Shown: in pieces, positions 1 to 9,988 of the stretch
Position numbering within the stretch: position 1 is the first letter of the stretch
Layout: each line of letters starts with the position of its first letter
Position numbers and translations under genes: made by a program
Notes under the pieces: model-generated
Database searches by the model: none
What the model saw: the letters and a program-made list of their open reading frames with translations, nothing else
What the model was told of the DNA's origin: nothing
Origin: Candidatus Kapaibacterium sp.
Lineage (GTDB): Bacteria; Bacteroidota; Ignavibacteria; Kapaibacteriales; HRBIN21
Reading direction: 5' to 3'
DNA: 64,000 nucleotides
Assembly (NCBI GenBank): GCA_025059875.1
Contig: JANXCT010000001.1
Span: 496,001 to 560,000, forward strand

Positions 1-1349
1 GTGAACCGCAGAGAGCTCTCTGCACCTGCAGGCACGGTTAGACGGAATCCCACGGTAGTGGCATCAATGCGCCAGTGCGGATGGGTTGCACTCGTTACGC
101 GCCAGTTCTGCTGATCCCAGCGGAGGCGGAATCGGATCTCTACGGTAGCCGGTTCCTGCCCGCCGTTGAGGAGTGTTAGCGCGTAGCTCTCCTCCACGAG
201 ATCACTGCCGAGCTCTCGGCGCTCTACTGTCTGCTGTCGGGCTTTCAGCTCAAAGGTCGGTCCGAGCTCTATGGTTGCTGTGTCTCCAGTGGGGGTCTCT
301 GGGAACGGTACAATCCCGAGGAGCTCCAGGGTGTCTCCTGACGAGACGAACACTCTAGCGATGCCTTTGGGCAATGGCTGTCCAAGCCCATTCTGAGATG
401 TGTTGGCAATGCGGAGTAGGCGGAGCACGGGAAGGGACCCACTCCCATCGGCAAAGGCTTCGACGATGTGGAGCCACTGGCTGCGGCTGTCGGTACAGGG
501 TAGCAGTGGAACCTGTATGGAGCTGTTGGCGGGCAAGGAAAGGACGCGGGGCAAGGTGTAGCGGTAGACGCCACGCATCTCGGTCGGCGAGGGCTCGCGA
601 GGACTTTTAGCGAGCAAGGCTTCACCGAGCTGAGCCCGTTGGAATGGCCCTGGGATAGCGCTCATCTGTGGAACGTAGCCGGCAACAAGGCTGACGTAAG
701 CAGAGTCGTAGTCCCTCTCAGACGAGTTCTCCACATGCGCAAAGCCGCACAGCCGCAATGAGGTTCCGCGGGGAGGCACGTAGAGAGTGTAAACAGCTTG
801 CCAGCGAAGCGCATCCGTAAGGTAGGCAACCGTTAGCGGGACCTCGCCGGCGCGATCGGTCTCTACCAGCGCCGTCAGTGAGATAGGAGTCGTGAGCTCT
901 GGCACCTCTTCCTCGACCAGGATTCGGAATTCGTTCGGTGAAGGGAGCAGAAGGAGTCCGGCTGGCGTGCGGACGAGGGCATGGTTAGGGAGTACTTTCA
1001 CCAGCGTGCCGGTGATGACTTGCTCCTTCTCTGGGCTGATGAATCGCAAGGAGCGACCCTGGAGCCGCTTCAAGGCTTCCTCCCCCGACGAAGGGGGCTG
1101 AGCAACGGAGTGCCATACTATCCTCATTCGCTCTGGCTCTTGGACCTCTACACTCGTGGGATTAGCTAAGGGAATACCGGGAAAGGCAACCAAGGTTTGT
1201 CCGGCGGTGAGGCGGGCAGTCCATCGCTCGCGCGCAAAGGCCATACCGTTCTGGTAGATCGTGAGGTACCGTTCGGAGAGCTGGGCAGAGATCGGCTGGG
1301 CGTCTAAGGAAGAGCTCGCCACCAGAAGGAGCGTAAGAGTACACCACAT
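1..1349 (-). CDS. DUF4139 domain-containing exported protein (partial, runs off left edge)
   Basis: The gene reads leftwards and leaves the window, so about 449 residues are visible and the C-terminus is missing. The first residues (MWCTLTLLLVASSSLDAQ) form a signal peptide. The centre contains ALRWQAVYTLYVP followed by FAHVENSSERDYDSAYVSL, the pattern of the DUF4139 family (mucoidy-inhibitor-A-like), in which an aromatic pair precedes a beta-rich region with an Asn and acidic run. The family is exported or periplasmic and its biochemical role is not established. The ATG at 1349 lies 6 nt after the stop of the small membrane protein gene, so it probably belongs to the queA operon. Family assignment is fairly sure; function is unknown. 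Confidence 0.72.
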   Translation of the reverse strand, partial: MWCTLTLLLVASSSLDAQPISAQLSERYLTIYQNGMAFARERWTARLTAGQTLVAFPGIPLANPTSVEVQEPERMRIVWHSVAQPPSSGEEALKRLQGRSLRFISPEKEQVITGTLVKVLPNHALVRTPAGLLLLPSPNEFRILVEEEVPELTTPISLTALVETDRAGEVPLTVAYLTDALRWQAVYTLYVPPRGTSLRLCGFAHVENSSERDYDSAYVSLVAGYVPQMSAIPGPFQRAQLGEALLAKSPREPSPTEMRGVYRYTLPRVLSLPANSSIQVPLLPCTDSRSQWLHIVEAFADGSGSLPVLRLLRIANTSQNGLGQPLPKGIARVFVSSGDTLELLGIVPFPETPTGDTATIELGPTFELKARQQTVERRELGSDLVEESYALTLLNGGQEPATVEIRFRLRWDQQNWRVTSATHPHWRIDATTVGFRLTVPAGAESSLRF

Positions 1350-1355
1350 CGCAGC

Positions 1356-1694
1356 TTATAAGCGCAGTAGCCAACGTCCCAGGGCAGAAAGAATAGAGAT
1401 GAGGACCGAGCCGCGCAAGGCGCTTCCGAAGCCATCGATCCGAAAGCCTGGCACAATTGCTGCTGCCAGCCATAGCCCGACGGCATTCAGAACGAAGAGG
1501 AAGAGCCCGAACGTGAGCACTACAGCAGGGAGCATCAGCAGGACCAGCAAGGGGCGCACTACAGCGTTGATGAGTCCTAACACGGGCACTGTCAGCAGTG
1601 CCGACCATACGTTGGCGATACTGATTCCTGGCAGTGCAGCGGCTACGAGACCGATGACGGCAGTGTTGAGCAGCCACGATGCTATCAGGCGCAT
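1356..1694 (-). CDS. YvlD-type small membrane protein (phage holin family 4_2)
   Basis: This 112-residue protein is almost entirely hydrophobic, with four predicted membrane segments at about residues 5-25, 30-50, 52-75 and 88-110. The pattern LLNTAVIGLVAAALPGI, then GLINAVVRPLL, then FVLNAVGLWLAAAIVPGF matches the YvlD/phage_holin_4_2 family, including the conserved NAxxRPLL and NAxxLxxAxxxxPGF elements. Despite the name, members are ordinary chromosomal inner-membrane proteins of unknown role. It sits 8 nt downstream of queA and 6 nt upstream of the DUF4139 gene, so cotranscription is likely. Confidence 0.82.
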   Translation of the reverse strand: MRLIASWLLNTAVIGLVAAALPGISIANVWSALLTVPVLGLINAVVRPLLVLLMLPAVVLTFGLFLFVLNAVGLWLAAAIVPGFRIDGFGSALRGSVLISILSALGRWLLRL

Positions 1695-1702
1695 CCAACC
1701 CC

Positions 1703-2758
1703 TCAGAGAATGAGCATCGCGTCACCGTATGCGAATAGGCGATAGTTCTCCTTTACTGCTGTTCGGTATGCCTTCATGATGAGCTCAGGTCCTGCGAGTG
1801 CTGCCCCGACCAGTAGCGATGGCGAGGTCGGTGGGTGGAAGTTGGTGATTATGCTCTGTACAATCCGGAACTCGTACGGTGGGTAGATAAAGCGGTCGGT
1901 CCATCCCCGAGTGGGCTTGATGACGCCCGTGGTCAACGCACTGGACTCCAAAGCACGTGCAACACTGCAGCCGACAGCACAGACACGTTTCCGGTTCTGT
2001 AATGCCCGGTTGATGACCTCTGCTGCTTGTGGACTGACCTCGAAGTATTCCGAGCTCATCGTGTGCTTGCTGAGGTCCTCCACCTCGATGGTTTCAAAAG
2101 CTCCCAGCCCGATGTGGAGGGTGATCGGGACAATGCGGACTCCGCGTTGAGTCAGTTGTTGCACCAACTCTCGCGTGAAGTGAAGGCCTGCCGTCGGAGG
2201 AGCTAAGGACCCGATGCGCTCTGGATTGGCGAAGACGGTCTGGTACCACTCTTTGTCGCTTTCCTCTGGCTGTCGCTGAATGTAGTCGGGGAGGATAACG
2301 CTCCCCAACCGTTCCATGACCTTGTACAGGTCGCCGGTGTAGCTAAATCGGACAATACGCCCGCGCGAGGTCGTGTTGTCTATGATCTCGGCGTAGAAGC
2401 GGTTGTTGTCAAAGTAGATTTTGTTGCCGATCCGCACCTTTCGAGCGGGTTCCACGAGCACTTCCCAGATATTCGCCTCGGGGCTCAATTTGCGGGCCAA
2501 AATGACCTCAATTGGAGCATATGTCCGCTCTTTCTTCCCGATGAGACGGGCCGGGTAAACCCATGTGTCGTTGACAACTAGGCAATCACCCTTGTGGAAG
2601 TAGTCAATGATGTCGCGGAAGGCCCGGTGCTCCAGCTCTCCAGAATCACGATGGACAACCAGCAAGCGGGCACTGTCGCGTGGATCTGCAGGGAAGCGGG
2701 CAATTGCCTGTTTTGGGTAAGAGTAACGAAACGCGGACAGCTTCGTCCGTAGGAGCAT
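1703..2758 (-). CDS. queA: S-adenosylmethionine:tRNA ribosyltransferase-isomerase QueA
   Basis: QueA transfers and rearranges the ribosyl part of S-adenosylmethionine onto 7-aminomethyl-7-deazaguanine in tRNA, forming epoxyqueuosine in queuosine synthesis. The 351-residue product shows family hallmarks: VVNDTWVYPARL near the N-terminus, GSLAPPTAGLHFT in the middle, THIGLGAF-like HIGLGAFETI, and TNFHPPTSPSLLV near the C-terminus. The reading frame is open upstream to 2941, but that would add about 61 unrelated residues and overlap uvrB. The ATG at 2758 gives the usual N-terminus (MLLRTKLSAF) and has GGGGAG just upstream. The gene is divergent from uvrB and heads a leftward operon. Confidence 0.95.
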   Translation of the reverse strand: MLLRTKLSAFRYSYPKQAIARFPADPRDSARLLVVHRDSGELEHRAFRDIIDYFHKGDCLVVNDTWVYPARLIGKKERTYAPIEVILARKLSPEANIWEVLVEPARKVRIGNKIYFDNNRFYAEIIDNTTSRGRIVRFSYTGDLYKVMERLGSVILPDYIQRQPEESDKEWYQTVFANPERIGSLAPPTAGLHFTRELVQQLTQRGVRIVPITLHIGLGAFETIEVEDLSKHTMSSEYFEVSPQAAEVINRALQNRKRVCAVGCSVARALESSALTTGVIKPTRGWTDRFIYPPYEFRIVQSIITNFHPPTSPSLLVGAALAGPELIMKAYRTAVKENYRLFAYGDAMLIL

Positions 2759-2827
2759 CTCTCCCCACATGGCGCCGTGTCGTAGCTGATAGTACAGCAT
2801 ACGTGACGTAAATCCTGCCGATTTCGT

Positions 2828-2835
2828 TAGTTTTA
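2828..2835 (+). promoter_or_regulatory. Candidate -7 promoter element of uvrB
   Basis: TAGTTTTA differs from TAnnTTTG only at the last base. It lies 34 nt before the ATG at 2870 but only 7 nt before the ATG at 2843, which supports 2870 as the true uvrB start. Confidence 0.4.
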
Positions 2836-2869
2836 GCTCCTTATGCCTGAAAGGCCTTGCCGACGTCGA

Positions 2870-4954
2870 ATGGCGAGAAGTGGATTCCAGCTCGTTGCAC
2901 CATACAAGCCTGCTGGAGACCAGCCCAAAGCAATTGCCCAACTCGTGGAAAATCTACGACGTGGTGTGAAGCACCAGGTACTGCTCGGTGTAACTGGATC
3001 GGGGAAGACCTTCACCATCTCTAACGTCATTGCCGAAATCCAGAAGCCGACCTTGGTCATTTCGCCGAACAAGACCCTAGCAGCCCAGCTCTATGGCGAG
3101 TTTCGCCAGTTCTTCCCTCACAATGCTGTGGAGTTCTTCATCTCGTACTACGACTACTACCAGCCGGAGGCTTACGTGCCAGCGACGGACACCTACATCG
3201 AGAAGGAGGTTGCCATCAACGAGGAGATAGACCGGCTACGGTTGCGTGCGACGAGCGCCCTCTTGGAGGGGCGTCGGGATGTCATCGTAGTTGCTTCCGT
3301 GAGCTGCATCTACAGCATCGGAAAGCCTGAAGATTTCCAAGCAACATTGCTGCCCCTCCGAGTGGGGATGCGGATGGGACGGCGTCAGCTCTTGTCAAGG
3401 TTGGTCGATATCTACTACACCCGCAATGACGAGGAGCTGACGCGTGGTACCTTTCGTGTCCGCGGGGATGTCATTGACGTTGTTCCTGGGTACGAGCACA
3501 CGAACGCCCTTCGGATTGAGCTCTTCGGGGATGTGATCGACCGCTTAGCATGGATAGACCGTGTCGGCGGTGCTGTGCTAGAAGAAGTAGAGGCTGTGAC
3601 TCTCTATCCTGCAAAGCTCTTCATTACAACAAGAACTCAGCTAGAGCGCGCGATTGTCTCCATCCGACAAGAGCTGGCCGAGCGATTGCGCGAACTCCGT
3701 GCTCAAGGGAAGGAATTGGAAGCCCGGCGGTTGGAACAGCGTACGCTCTTCGACCTAGAAATGCTCCAGGAGATTGGCTATTGCCCGGGCATTGAGAACT
3801 ACTCGCGCCATCTCTCTGGTCGCCAACCAGGAGAGCGCCCATGGTGCTTGCTAGACTACTTCCCGCGCGATTACTTGCTCATCATTGACGAAAGCCATAT
3901 CACCATCCCTCAGTTGCGGGGAATGTACAACGGGGACCGCTCACGGAAGCAAACCCTCGTTGAGTATGGCTTTCGCTTACCTTCAGCACTGGACAACCGT
4001 CCTCTGCGCTTTGAGGAGTTTGAGGAGCTCGTCAATCAGGTCATCTACGTAAGCGCGACGCCAGGGGAGTACGAGTTGGAGAAGAGCCAGGGAATGGTCG
4101 TTGAACAGATCATCCGCCCAACAGGGCTTCTGGATCCGGAGATTCAGGTGCGTCCTACTCGCCACCAGATAGACGACCTGCTAGGAGAAATCCGCCGGCG
4201 AATAGAGCGGAAGCAACGGGTCTTGGTTACAACGCTGACAAAGCGTATGGCCGAGGACCTTGCAGAGTACTTAAGCGCCTTTGGGATCCGCGTGGCCTAC
4301 CTCCATGCTGATATTGATGCGGTGGAGCGGGTGGAGATCCTCCGAGATTTCCGCCTTGGTCGCTACGATGTACTGGTTGGCGTCAATCTGCTTCGCGAGG
4401 GGTTAGATCTGCCGGAAGTCTCGCTCGTCGCGATCCTCGATGCTGACAAAGAAGGGTTCCTCCGCAGCTACCGCTCGCTCCTGCAGATCGCTGGGCGCAC
4501 AGCGCGGAATGCGGAGGGTCTGGTCATCCTCTACGCTGACCAGATTACGGAAGCGATTCAGAAGGTGATCTCCGAAGCGAACCGTCGCCGGGCGCTCCAG
4601 ATAGAGTACAACCGTCAGCACGGCATCAACCCACGTACGGTCTACAAGAGCCTGGAGGAGATTCTCCAGACGACGGCTATTGCGGACATTCAACAGCGGC
4701 GGTGGCGGAGCCTTCCTGCTACTGCCCACTGTACAGCTCCAGTGGTAGCCGATCCACTCATCGCTTACATGACTGCCGAGCAGCGGCGACAACTGGCGCA
4801 GGAACTCCAGGCAGAGATGCGGCGTGCTGCGCTGGAGCTGGACTTTGAGCGCGCCGCTGAGTTGCGGGACGCACTGCTACAGCTCTACCGTGACTTCCCC
4901 GAGGATTTCCCTGACCTCCCGTTGCCGGCCGTGAAGCCGGAGGGCTCGTCGTGA
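2870..4954 (+). CDS. uvrB: Excinuclease ABC subunit UvrB
   Basis: UvrB is the damage-verifying helicase-like subunit of nucleotide excision repair and partners UvrA and UvrC. The 694-residue protein has Walker A GVTGSGKT (about residues 40-47), the beta-hairpin signature [10 protein letters not shown] (93-102) that inserts between DNA strands, DESH in the Walker B region, helicase motifs around VSATPG and [14 protein letters not shown], and a C-terminal UVR motif ([12 protein letters not shown]) that binds UvrC. An in-frame ATG at 2843 would add nine atypical residues, so I prefer 2870, whose product begins MARSGFQLV like other UvrB proteins. No LexA-type dyad like the one before lexA is visible upstream. 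Confidence 0.97.
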   Translation: MARSGFQLVAPYKPAGDQPKAIAQLVENLRRGVKHQVLLGVTGSGKTFTISNVIAEIQKPTLVISPNKTLAAQLYGEFRQFFPHNAVEFFISYYDYYQPEAYVPATDTYIEKEVAINEEIDRLRLRATSALLEGRRDVIVVASVSCIYSIGKPEDFQATLLPLRVGMRMGRRQLLSRLVDIYYTRNDEELTRGTFRVRGDVIDVVPGYEHTNALRIELFGDVIDRLAWIDRVGGAVLEEVEAVTLYPAKLFITTRTQLERAIVSIRQELAERLRELRAQGKELEARRLEQRTLFDLEMLQEIGYCPGIENYSRHLSGRQPGERPWCLLDYFPRDYLLIIDESHITIPQLRGMYNGDRSRKQTLVEYGFRLPSALDNRPLRFEEFEELVNQVIYVSATPGEYELEKSQGMVVEQIIRPTGLLDPEIQVRPTRHQIDDLLGEIRRRIERKQRVLVTTLTKRMAEDLAEYLSAFGIRVAYLHADIDAVERVEILRDFRLGRYDVLVGVNLLREGLDLPEVSLVAILDADKEGFLRSYRSLLQIAGRTARNAEGLVILYADQITEAIQKVISEANRRRALQIEYNRQHGINPRTVYKSLEEILQTTAIADIQQRRWRSLPATAHCTAPVVADPLIAYMTAEQRRQLAQELQAEMRRAALELDFERAAELRDALLQLYRDFPEDFPDLPLPAVKPEGSS

Positions 4955-5015
4955 GCTCTCCTGAAAGGTCCGCCGCAGGGAAGGGATTTCCTGATCTGCG
5001 CCGATACCGCTAGCG

Positions 5016-7463
5016 CTACCGAACAATGAGCACGGGAGACCGGAAGAGCTGGGAACCGCTCCGTACAGTCAGGGTGTATGTCCCGGCAGCTAACGAATAG
5101 ACTGGTAGTACGAGTTCACCTACCTCAGCTCCAACTGAGCGCCGTATCTGAACTCGGCCCTGAAGGTCGCGGAGCTCTACCTCTGCAGGGTAGGTTAGGT
5201 TGGAAGGTATGCGTACTCGCACGACCCCTGTAGCAGGGATTGGGCTGATATGCAGTGCTTGTGGTAGGACCTCAGCAACGCTTGTAGCCTGACGCCCGAC
5301 CCCTGACAAGAGCACAATAGCTTGTGGCTCCGTAGGATCGTTGCAGGTGATGGTAAGCTGTGCTGTGTGGGAGCCCGTTCGAGTTGGACGGAACTGGATT
5401 TCAAGTGTCGTCTCCTCGCTAGGGTTCAGAACAATCGGCACGAGGTCAGCTTCTGGGACATTGAAGGCATTAGCATCCGCTCCACTAAGCTGGATCTGTG
5501 TGATGCGTAGCTCCGCGTTACCTGAGTTGCTGATGCTTAGCGTCAGCGAGCGCGTCGTGTTGATCTCTACTGAGTCAAACCGCAGTGAGTATGTGCTCAG
5601 GGCAATGCGGGGCTGAGATTGCTGTCCACCGCCGCCCAGGAGCCAGGTCACAACCCGGTTCCACAAGTCTTGCCGTAAGCTAGCGCTGGCGATGGCTTCA
5701 GGGCCAAAACTCGTGTAGACAATTCGATTCCCATTGCTGAGCTCTCTCCGCACTCCCCCAAGAGAGCTCGGCGTGTTGTCGTAGTAGAAGACAGGCTGCG
5801 AAGCGCTGCCCGAGCGGAGACTGAAGATGTCCGTGTAGAGATTATAGCCTGCGTTGACGCTAGTGTTCGCGGTTGCAGAGAAGCCATTCCCGATTGGATC
5901 GTTCGCTACCCCCGCGATGGGGAATGAGACGAGGGTGTTGCCGCTGAAGCGCTGCTGGAGCCGAGTATACTGGAGACCCAGGTCGTTGGTGTAGAAGCTC
6001 CGAGCTGCGGAGGTGCGGTACTGAGATTGGGGATCGAAGGCCCAATACATCCCTGCCTGGGAGATCAGCCACACCCGTGTGCCAGCATTGAGGGCTTGTC
6101 GGATAGCGTTGAAGATGTGGTCTAACTCACCGCCTGGAGTATGGAGGGGGTAGTCCCCCATCGGGAAGACTGCAAGCCGAAAACTTTGCACTGGGAAGGC
6201 TGCCATCTCTTCCGGAAGAAGCGGCAAGAAGGCTACATCCCCTCGGAGCGCAGGGATTTGGGAAGCGATGTTGAGGTAGGCAGTAACAAACCAGGGCGTG
6301 ATGCCGTAGTAGAGTATGTACTGGGAGTTTTCCGAAAGCAGGCCTACGACAACGCTCGTATCCTGGAGCTCTAGAATCGCTCCACCGGTCCGAGTGAGTA
6401 GCTTAGGCTTCAACTCCAGCCGTACATATCCTGCATCGCTCGGGGAGGTAATCCGTAGGGTGAATTGCTGAGATGCTCCAGGAGCTAAGTAGACAGAGTC
6501 TGGGGAGATCGTTGCGCTCCAGCCTAAGTTCTGCAAGACTACACTGCGGTTTGGGTCAGCCACGAGACGGAAACTGTAAGCTTGAGAGCTTGTGTTCCGC
6601 AGAGTTACCGTCCGCGTAACGGTTGTGCTGCGTGGTATGTATGAGAACTGCGGGGTTGGAGCCGTGAGCTGGACTGTGACGTATGCGAGCTTCTCCTCTA
6701 AGTTGGTCCCGGCGTCGATTATCTCCCTTGTAGAGCTGTTCTGGACGAACGCGATGACGTAGTCCTGGCCTGGAGGCCACAGCTCCCCAGTGCCCAATTG
6801 GTAGACAAACGGACCAAAGCTCTGTTCCTGCCCCGGAGCAATGGAACCTGACAGGGCTGTCCCGCTCGCGCTCGGTAGCATCTTCATCATGGCATCGTAG
6901 AAGACCGTTTCGCCGTTTGAGTTCTGGAGGCGCTGTGGAAGGTCAGGGAGGTCTACCCGACGGTTGACGACCGCTGTGTGCAGTACGTGCCCGCTCAGCG
7001 ACAACGATTGAGAACCGACATTCCGGATGCGTACAGTAACGCTGATGTTAGGGGCATTCTGGCGGGACTCTATAACCGTAATCTGGAGTCGTACGGGTCG
7101 ACTCTGTTGCTGCCGGACGGCATCGTCAAAGGCGCTGGTAACAGGGTGTCCTGTCCATGTCCCCATAACGGCGGCGAAGGGGATACTATTGACTCCGTAG
7201 TACTGCCGGCGTGCCTGGTTCTCCGTTGGGTTCGCCACGTTGAAGGGATCGCCAGGAGCTGGCCAATTCATGTGGTAGCGGATAGAAATTAGCCCCCGGT
7301 CTACGCGGACCATAGCGTTGAGCTTCTCCGATGCTTGGACGCACGGGGGGCATGTTGCACTGGTGAACTCCTCTATGAGCACGTACCGCTTCGGGGGCTG
7401 CTGAGCCAATAGGCTACTCCAGAGACTGAGCCCGAGCAGGAGTGTGAGTCCATAACGCGCCAT
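5016..7463 (-). CDS. Exported thioredoxin-fold protein with choice-of-anchor domain and T9SS sorting domain
   Basis: The 815-residue protein begins with a signal peptide (about residues 1-21). A thioredoxin-like region follows, with EEFTSATCPPC giving a CPPC pair at residues 38-41 and a later IPFAAVMG resembling the cis-Pro loop. Around residues 640-735 there is an HYDIN/choice-of-anchor-D type beta domain (GNAELRITQIQLSGADANAF, LEIQFRPTRTG). The last 80 or so residues have the T9SS type A sorting pattern: HISPIPATG, VELRDLQGRVQ, LAAGTYTLTV and a terminal LIVR. The domain order suggests secretion and surface anchoring of a disulfide-active or redox protein; substrates are unknown. It reads towards uvrB and is 61 nt from it. 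Confidence 0.75.
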   Translation of the reverse strand: MARYGLTLLLGLSLWSSLLAQQPPKRYVLIEEFTSATCPPCVQASEKLNAMVRVDRGLISIRYHMNWPAPGDPFNVANPTENQARRQYYGVNSIPFAAVMGTWTGHPVTSAFDDAVRQQQSRPVRLQITVIESRQNAPNISVTVRIRNVGSQSLSLSGHVLHTAVVNRRVDLPDLPQRLQNSNGETVFYDAMMKMLPSASGTALSGSIAPGQEQSFGPFVYQLGTGELWPPGQDYVIAFVQNSSTREIIDAGTNLEEKLAYVTVQLTAPTPQFSYIPRSTTVTRTVTLRNTSSQAYSFRLVADPNRSVVLQNLGWSATISPDSVYLAPGASQQFTLRITSPSDAGYVRLELKPKLLTRTGGAILELQDTSVVVGLLSENSQYILYYGITPWFVTAYLNIASQIPALRGDVAFLPLLPEEMAAFPVQSFRLAVFPMGDYPLHTPGGELDHIFNAIRQALNAGTRVWLISQAGMYWAFDPQSQYRTSAARSFYTNDLGLQYTRLQQRFSGNTLVSFPIAGVANDPIGNGFSATANTSVNAGYNLYTDIFSLRSGSASQPVFYYDNTPSSLGGVRRELSNGNRIVYTSFGPEAIASASLRQDLWNRVVTWLLGGGGQQSQPRIALSTYSLRFDSVEINTTRSLTLSISNSGNAELRITQIQLSGADANAFNVPEADLVPIVLNPSEETTLEIQFRPTRTGSHTAQLTITCNDPTEPQAIVLLSGVGRQATSVAEVLPQALHISPIPATGVVRVRIPSNLTYPAEVELRDLQGRVQIRRSVGAEVGELVLPVYSLAAGTYTLTVRSGSQLFRSPVLIVR

Positions 7464-7507
7464 GGCCTTTTCCTCCAGTGCTGTGAGGAGTACGATACGA
7501 GTGCGAA

Positions 7508-7515
7508 CAAAGATA
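7508..7515 (-). promoter_or_regulatory. TAnnTTTG promoter element
   Basis: TATCTTTG on the minus strand, 44 nt before the start of the thioredoxin-fold T9SS protein gene. It matches the Bacteroidota -7 consensus exactly. Confidence 0.6.
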
Positions 7516-7590
7516 CGGCTTTTTCGGAAACTCTGATTGCCCGTTGGAATGCCGCGTGTAGAGGACTGAAGACTGGTAGGGCAAGTTGCG

Positions 7591-7598
7591 TAATTTCA
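7591..7598 (+). promoter_or_regulatory. Candidate -7 promoter element of dctP
   Basis: TAATTTCA, a 6 of 8 match to TAnnTTTG, 27 nt before the dctP ATG. The spacing fits the other elements in the window but the match is imperfect. Confidence 0.3.
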
Positions 7599-7625
7599 CG
7601 TTCGGTAGTGTAGCTGCAATGGGTC

Positions 7626-8723
7626 ATGGAACGACGTAAAATCCTAAAGTACGGCGTTGTTGGTAGCGTTGCCCTGCTTGGCTGGGCCTGTCAGCGGAAG
7701 GTGCCAGCACACTCTACCACCTTGGTGGGACCACAGACGCAGGTTCGCTGGCGCCTAGCAACCTCGTGGCCTCCCAACTTTCCGGTCTTCGAGCATGGTC
7801 CTCGACGCCTGGCCGAGTTGCTGGCGAAGATGTCGGGAGGACGGTTCGTGCTTGAGGTCGATTCTGCCGGCAAGCACAAAGCGCCGTTTGGTGTCTTCGA
7901 CATGGTCCGCAACGGAACGTACGATATGGCACATACGGCAGCCTACTACTGGAAGGGCAAGGAGGCAGTGATGTCGCTCTTCACGACCGTTCCCTTCGGG
8001 ATGAACGTTCTAGAGCAGTACGCATGGCTCTTCTACGACCGTGGGATGGAGCTCATGCAGCGAGTGTTCGGTAGGCATGGATTGCTCTCTTTCCCCGGCG
8101 GAAATACGGGGATGCAGATGGGTGGCTGGTTCCGGAAGGAGATTCGCTCTGTGCAGGATTTCCGAGGGCTGAAGATTCGTATCCCTGGCCTTGGAGGCGA
8201 AGTGTTGGCCCGTTTGGGGGCTGAGCCTATTACTCTGCCGGCAGGTGAACTCTACACGGCGCTGGAGAAACGTGTCATTGATGCCCTGGAGTGGGTGAGC
8301 CCAGCAATAGACCTGACGATGGGCTTCCAGCAGATCGCGGAGTACTACTACTTAGGCTGGCACGAGCCGGCAGCAGAACTTCAGTACCTCGTCAACAAGC
8401 GCCGATTTGAGGAGCTTCCCGAGGAGTTCCAGGCGATGCTGGTGACGGCGATGAAGGAGACTGCTCTGGATGTAACTAGCGAGTTCTTCGCTCGTAACGT
8501 GGAGGCGTTGAAGGAGCTCCATACCAAGTATCCGAAGGTCAAAATCATGCAGTTCCCCCCAGAAGTCATCGCAGAGCTGAAGCGGCAGACACGGCTACTC
8601 CTTGAGGAGTATGCGGCTCGAGATCCTCTCTTCCGGGAAGTGTGGGAGAGTCAACAGCGCTTCCTGGAGGATGCTCGTCGGTGGACAGCTATTTCGGAGC
8701 ACTACTACCTCAACATTCGCTGA
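7626..8723 (+). CDS. dctP: TRAP transporter substrate-binding protein (DctP/TakP family)
   Basis: This 365-residue protein is the periplasmic receptor of a tripartite ATP-independent (TRAP) uptake system. The N-terminus has a Tat-like twin arginine (ERRKILKYG), a hydrophobic stretch and Cys22 in LLGWAC, so it may be a Tat-exported lipoprotein, though the lipobox is not canonical. The core has WPPNFPVF, GGWFRKEI, DFRGLKIRIPG and a segment around DALEWVSP, which resemble the TakP/lactate-binding branch that binds 2-oxo acids or hydroxy acids through an Arg, a Trp and a metal ion. Substrate is inferred only. The membrane subunits follow immediately, but on the opposite strand, and the two coding regions overlap by 19 nt at their 3' ends. 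Confidence 0.9.
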   Translation: MERRKILKYGVVGSVALLGWACQRKVPAHSTTLVGPQTQVRWRLATSWPPNFPVFEHGPRRLAELLAKMSGGRFVLEVDSAGKHKAPFGVFDMVRNGTYDMAHTAAYYWKGKEAVMSLFTTVPFGMNVLEQYAWLFYDRGMELMQRVFGRHGLLSFPGGNTGMQMGGWFRKEIRSVQDFRGLKIRIPGLGGEVLARLGAEPITLPAGELYTALEKRVIDALEWVSPAIDLTMGFQQIAEYYYLGWHEPAAELQYLVNKRRFEELPEEFQAMLVTAMKETALDVTSEFFARNVEALKELHTKYPKVKIMQFPPEVIAELKRQTRLLLEEYAARDPLFREVWESQQRFLEDARRWTAISEHYYLNIR

Positions 8724-9988
8724 AGCCCGAAGAGCTCAGGAGCCAGCACCAAGGCGCAGACCATAAGTACCTGCAGGGAGATGAAGGGGATCACTCCCCG
8801 GTAGATGTCCAACGTCTCCATGGATGGAGCAGCTCCCTTCAGATAGAAGAGGCTGAACCCGAACGGTGGTGTCAGGAACGAGGTCTGCAGGTTCATCGCG
8901 ATTACGACTCCGAGCCACAGCGGATCAAACCCGGCACGGACAAGGACAGGGGCAATAATTGGGACAGCGATGTAGCTGATCTCGACGAAGTCCAGGAAGA
9001 AGCCGAGTAAGAAGATAAGCAGCATCGCGACTACAAGCATACCCGTTGGGCCACCCGGGAGTCCTTCAAAAAAGTCGTGGACGGCCTGCTCCCCACCGGC
9101 GTAAGAGAAGGCCATAGAGAATGCTGTAGCGCCAATGAGGATTGTGAAGACCATCGCAGAGATACGGGCCGTCTCGCGAGCTGCTTCCCAGAGTAGTTGC
9201 CAGGAAAAGCGCCGGTGTAGTAGGGATAGACCAACGCTGCCAATTGCCCCAACGGCAGCCGATTCTGTCGGGGTAGCTATCCCGGCGAAGATGGAGCCCA
9301 GCACGAGGACGATGAGGAACACTGGCGGCGCTACGGCCCAGACAATCCTCTGCCACGACAGCTGGTGCTCTAAGGGGAGAGGAGGAAGCCACTGAGGTCG
9401 CAAGAGGCCTACTGCTATAGTCCAGACGACGTAGAGTAGGGCCAGTGCTATGCCTGGCATGAATGCTGCTCGGAAGAGGTCTCCCACGGGAACCTGAAGG
9501 ACCTCTCCCAGCACGATGAGCACAATAGAGGGAGGGATAATCTGCCCAAGCGTTCCTGCCGCGCAGATGACGCCAGCAGCGAAGCGTCGGTTGTAGCCGT
9601 ATTTCAGCATCACTGGCAGAGCGATCAGGCTCATTGCAACGACCGTTGCCCCCACAATTCCAGTAGAAGCGGCCAAGATGCTCCCAACGAGGATTGTCCC
9701 GATCGCTACCCCTCCGCGCAGGCGTCCAAAGAGCATTCCAATCGTCTCCAGCAGCGTCTCGGCTAATCCTGAACGCTGGAGGACCATGCCCATGAAGATG
9801 AAGAGCGGAACGGCCATGAGGGTGAAGTTTGTCATCAGCGCGTAGATCCGCTCTGGCAGCATTGCGAAGAGCTCCACTTGCCCGGTCAGCACTGCGAAGG
9901 CGATGGCGACAGCAGCGAATGTGAAGGCCACTGGATAGCCGAGCATCAACAGAACGAACGCCACTGCGAAGAGCAGGATGCCAATCAT
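8705..9988 (-). CDS. dctM: TRAP transporter large permease subunit DctM
   Basis: The 427-residue protein is a twelve-helix membrane protein of the DctM/ion-transporter superfamily, the sodium-coupled transport subunit of TRAP systems. Typical segments include TLMAVPLFIFMG near residue 55, GTLGQIIPPSIV near 145, ATPTESAAVGA near 240, and a C-terminal part with TPPFGFSLFYLKG. Its start overlaps the dctQ stop by 4 nt (ATGA), so the two are translationally coupled. Its 3' end overlaps dctP, which is transcribed towards it. Confidence 0.95.
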   Translation of the reverse strand: MIGILLFAVAFVLLMLGYPVAFTFAAVAIAFAVLTGQVELFAMLPERIYALMTNFTLMAVPLFIFMGMVLQRSGLAETLLETIGMLFGRLRGGVAIGTILVGSILAASTGIVGATVVAMSLIALPVMLKYGYNRRFAAGVICAAGTLGQIIPPSIVLIVLGEVLQVPVGDLFRAAFMPGIALALLYVVWTIAVGLLRPQWLPPLPLEHQLSWQRIVWAVAPPVFLIVLVLGSIFAGIATPTESAAVGAIGSVGLSLLHRRFSWQLLWEAARETARISAMVFTILIGATAFSMAFSYAGGEQAVHDFFEGLPGGPTGMLVVAMLLIFLLGFFLDFVEISYIAVPIIAPVLVRAGFDPLWLGVVIAMNLQTSFLTPPFGFSLFYLKGAAPSMETLDIYRGVIPFISLQVLMVCALVLAPELFGLQRMLR